Positions 4,431 to 5,728 of a DNA stretch of 5,728 nt are shown here, one piece after another; position 1 is the first letter of the stretch; the number at the start of each line of letters is the position of its first letter. The notes below the pieces were generated by a model. It saw nothing but the letters and a program-made list of their open reading frames with translations, was not told the DNA's origin and ran no database searches. Source of the stretch: Gemmataceae bacterium (GTDB lineage Bacteria > Planctomycetota > Planctomycetia > Gemmatales > Gemmataceae); assembly GCA_020847555.1 (NCBI GenBank), contig JADLBT010000132.1, positions 1 to 5,728 on the forward strand, in the 5' to 3' direction. Made by a program: the position numbers and the translations under genes.

Positions 4431-5657
4431 ATGCCACCCGCAGGATCCTCCTCGGCCCAGGTCATCGACCTTTTCAAGCGGTACGTCATCCCGAACTACA
4501 CCCGCTACCCGGTCTGCCTGGTCCGCGGCGAGGGGTCGCACGTATGGGACGCGGAGGGCAACCGCTATCTGGATCTGTTCCCCGGGTGGGGGTGCAACCT
4601 GATCGGCCACTGCCCGCCGCGCGTCGTCGCGGCGGTGCGCGCCCAGGTCGGCAACCTCATCCACGTCCCGAACACGTGGTACACCGAGGCCCAGGGACTG
4701 CTCGCCAAAACGCTCGTCGAGCGGAGCGGGTTCGACGGCAGGTGCTTCTTCTGCAACAGCGGGACCGAGGCGGTCGAGGCGGCCATCAAGCTGGCGCGGC
4801 TGCACGGCAAGGCGGACGGGCACGGGGCCGGCGGCGGGGGCCGGTACAAGATTATCTCGATGCTCAACAGCTTCCACGGCCGTACTCTCGGCGCCCTCAG
4901 CGCGACCGGCCAGCCGAAGTATCACCAGGGGCTCGAACCACTCCTCGCCGGATTCAGCTACGTCCCATTCGGCGACCTCGACGCGGTCGCGCGACTGATC
5001 GACGCCGAGACGTGCGCCATCCTGGTCGAGCCGATCCAGGGCGAGGGCGGCGTCAACCTGTCGCCGCCGGGATACCTGGCGGGACTACGCGAGCTGGCCG
5101 ACCGGCACCACCTGCTGCTCATCTTCGACGAGGTGCAGGCGGGGATGGGGCGAACCGGGAAGTGGTTCGCGTTCCAGAACTGGGGCGTTGCGCCGGACGC
5201 CTTCACTCTCGCCAAGGCGCTGGCGGGCGGCGTGGCCTGCGGCGGGCTGGTGGCGCGGGCCGGGGTCGCCGACCTGCTGCGGCCCGGCACGCACGCGGCC
5301 ACGTTCGGCGGCAATCCCCTCGCCTGCAGCGCTGCCCTCGCCACCATCGAGACGATCGAACAGGATGGCCTGCTCGCCCGCGCCGAGGCGATCGGCGCGC
5401 GGTTCCGGCAGCGCTTCGAGGCGCTCCGGGCGCGCTGCCCGCTGATCCAGGAGGTGCGCGTCAAGGGCGCCATGATCGGCATCGACCTGTCCGTCGAGGG
5501 CGGGGCCATCGTGGAGGAGTGCCTGAAGCGCCGGGTGCTGATCAACTGCACGCACGGCACGGTCCTGCGCCTGCTCCCGGCCCTGAACCTCACCGACGAG
5601 CAGCTGGACCAGGGATGCGGGGTGCTGGAAGAAGTCCTTCTCGGGTACAAGACGTGA
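4431..5657 (+). CDS. argD: Acetylornithine aminotransferase (arginine biosynthesis step 4)
   Basis: ArgD is a PLP-dependent class III aminotransferase. It transfers the amino group of glutamate to N-acetylglutamate 5-semialdehyde to give N-acetylornithine, in the cytoplasm; many members also act in lysine synthesis. The 408 residues match the usual length. Visible motifs are NSGTEA (109-114, PLP phosphate site), FHGRT (148-152, ring stacking), EPIQGEGG, IFDEVQAGMGRTGK with D233 contacting the PLP nitrogen, K262 in TLAKALAGG as the Schiff-base lysine, and TFGGNPLAC. The ATG at 4431 is chosen because AGGA lies 9 bases upstream and homology begins shortly after. An earlier in-frame ATG at 4389 sits inside the stem-loop and would add a 14-residue Arg-rich tail. 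Pairing with argB supports arginine synthesis rather than another omega-aminotransferase role. Nearest alternatives are ornithine or 4-aminobutyrate aminotransferase. Confidence 0.93.
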   Translation: MPPAGSSSAQVIDLFKRYVIPNYTRYPVCLVRGEGSHVWDAEGNRYLDLFPGWGCNLIGHCPPRVVAAVRAQVGNLIHVPNTWYTEAQGLLAKTLVERSGFDGRCFFCNSGTEAVEAAIKLARLHGKADGHGAGGGGRYKIISMLNSFHGRTLGALSATGQPKYHQGLEPLLAGFSYVPFGDLDAVARLIDAETCAILVEPIQGEGGVNLSPPGYLAGLRELADRHHLLLIFDEVQAGMGRTGKWFAFQNWGVAPDAFTLAKALAGGVACGGLVARAGVADLLRPGTHAATFGGNPLACSAALATIETIEQDGLLARAEAIGARFRQRFEALRARCPLIQEVRVKGAMIGIDLSVEGGAIVEECLKRRVLINCTHGTVLRLLPALNLTDEQLDQGCGVLEEVLLGYKT

Positions 5658-5684
5658 AAGGAGCGGCCGGCGGCCAACAGCTAA

Positions 5685-5710
5685 AGCCCACGGGTGGCGT
5701 CCCGTGGGCT
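5685..5710 (+). repeat. GC-rich hairpin repeat, copy 3
   Basis: The perfect 9-bp arms GCCCACGGG (5686-5694) and CCCGTGGGC (5701-5709) are identical to copy 1, and A5685-T5710 adds a tenth pair. The loop is TGGCGT, differing from CTGCGT in two bases. GCT at 5680-5682 and AGC at 5712-5714 could add an outer pair across a small internal loop. It lies 28 bp after the argD stop, again just downstream of a gene. The identical arms with a changed loop suggest that the stem is what is conserved. Confidence 0.75.
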
Positions 5711-5728
5711 AAGCGCCAGGGATCTGGC

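Noticed and set aside
5658..5675. AAAGGAG after the argD stop as a ribosome binding site for a following gene
   Set aside because: No start codon follows at a suitable distance, and the hairpin repeat comes next.

Overview
The window is high-GC bacterial chromosome with ordinary housekeeping and catabolic genes, no phage or transposase genes, and several structured intergenic elements. Strong G/C preference at third codon positions, a run of small poorly characterised proteins, gene types that I recall from Gemmata-like planctomycetes, and dispersed GC-rich hairpin repeats together suggest a planctomycete of the Gemmataceae type. This is an inference from sequence character, not a database match.

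Left part (1-1107). Two small genes lie on the minus strand. One encodes a 138-residue charge-segregated protein with an acidic block, a basic linker and a compact C-terminal segment. The other encodes a stand-alone receiver-like domain of 124 residues that has Asn where the phosphorylatable Asp should be. Nearly identical 16-bp palindromic elements lie upstream of both genes. The second also lies upstream of the divergent plus-strand gene.

Middle part (1108-3198). Two plus-strand genes 33 bp apart probably form a transcription unit: an altronate oxidoreductase (tagaturonate reductase)-like enzyme with a short C-terminus, and pseudouridine-5'-phosphate glycosidase (psuG). Both belong to sugar or nucleoside salvage and catabolism. 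No pseudouridine kinase or other uronate gene is present in the window.

Intergenic 3199-3465. This stretch holds a G-quadruplex-type motif just after psuG and two copies of a hairpin repeat. It also has an unusually clear sigma-70-type promoter (TTGACA, 16 bp, TACAAT) and a leader with an inverted repeat ending next to the argB start.

Right part (3466-5657). argB (N-acetylglutamate kinase, arginine-inhibitable type) and argD (acetylornithine aminotransferase) catalyse steps 2 and 4 of arginine biosynthesis and are probably driven by that promoter. A C-rich stretch and a strong stem-loop separate them. A third copy of the hairpin repeat follows argD at the right edge.

I found no clear new multi-gene system. 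The best candidates for a second look are the degenerate receiver, the charge-segregated protein, the paired palindromes, the hairpin repeat family and the argB leader.
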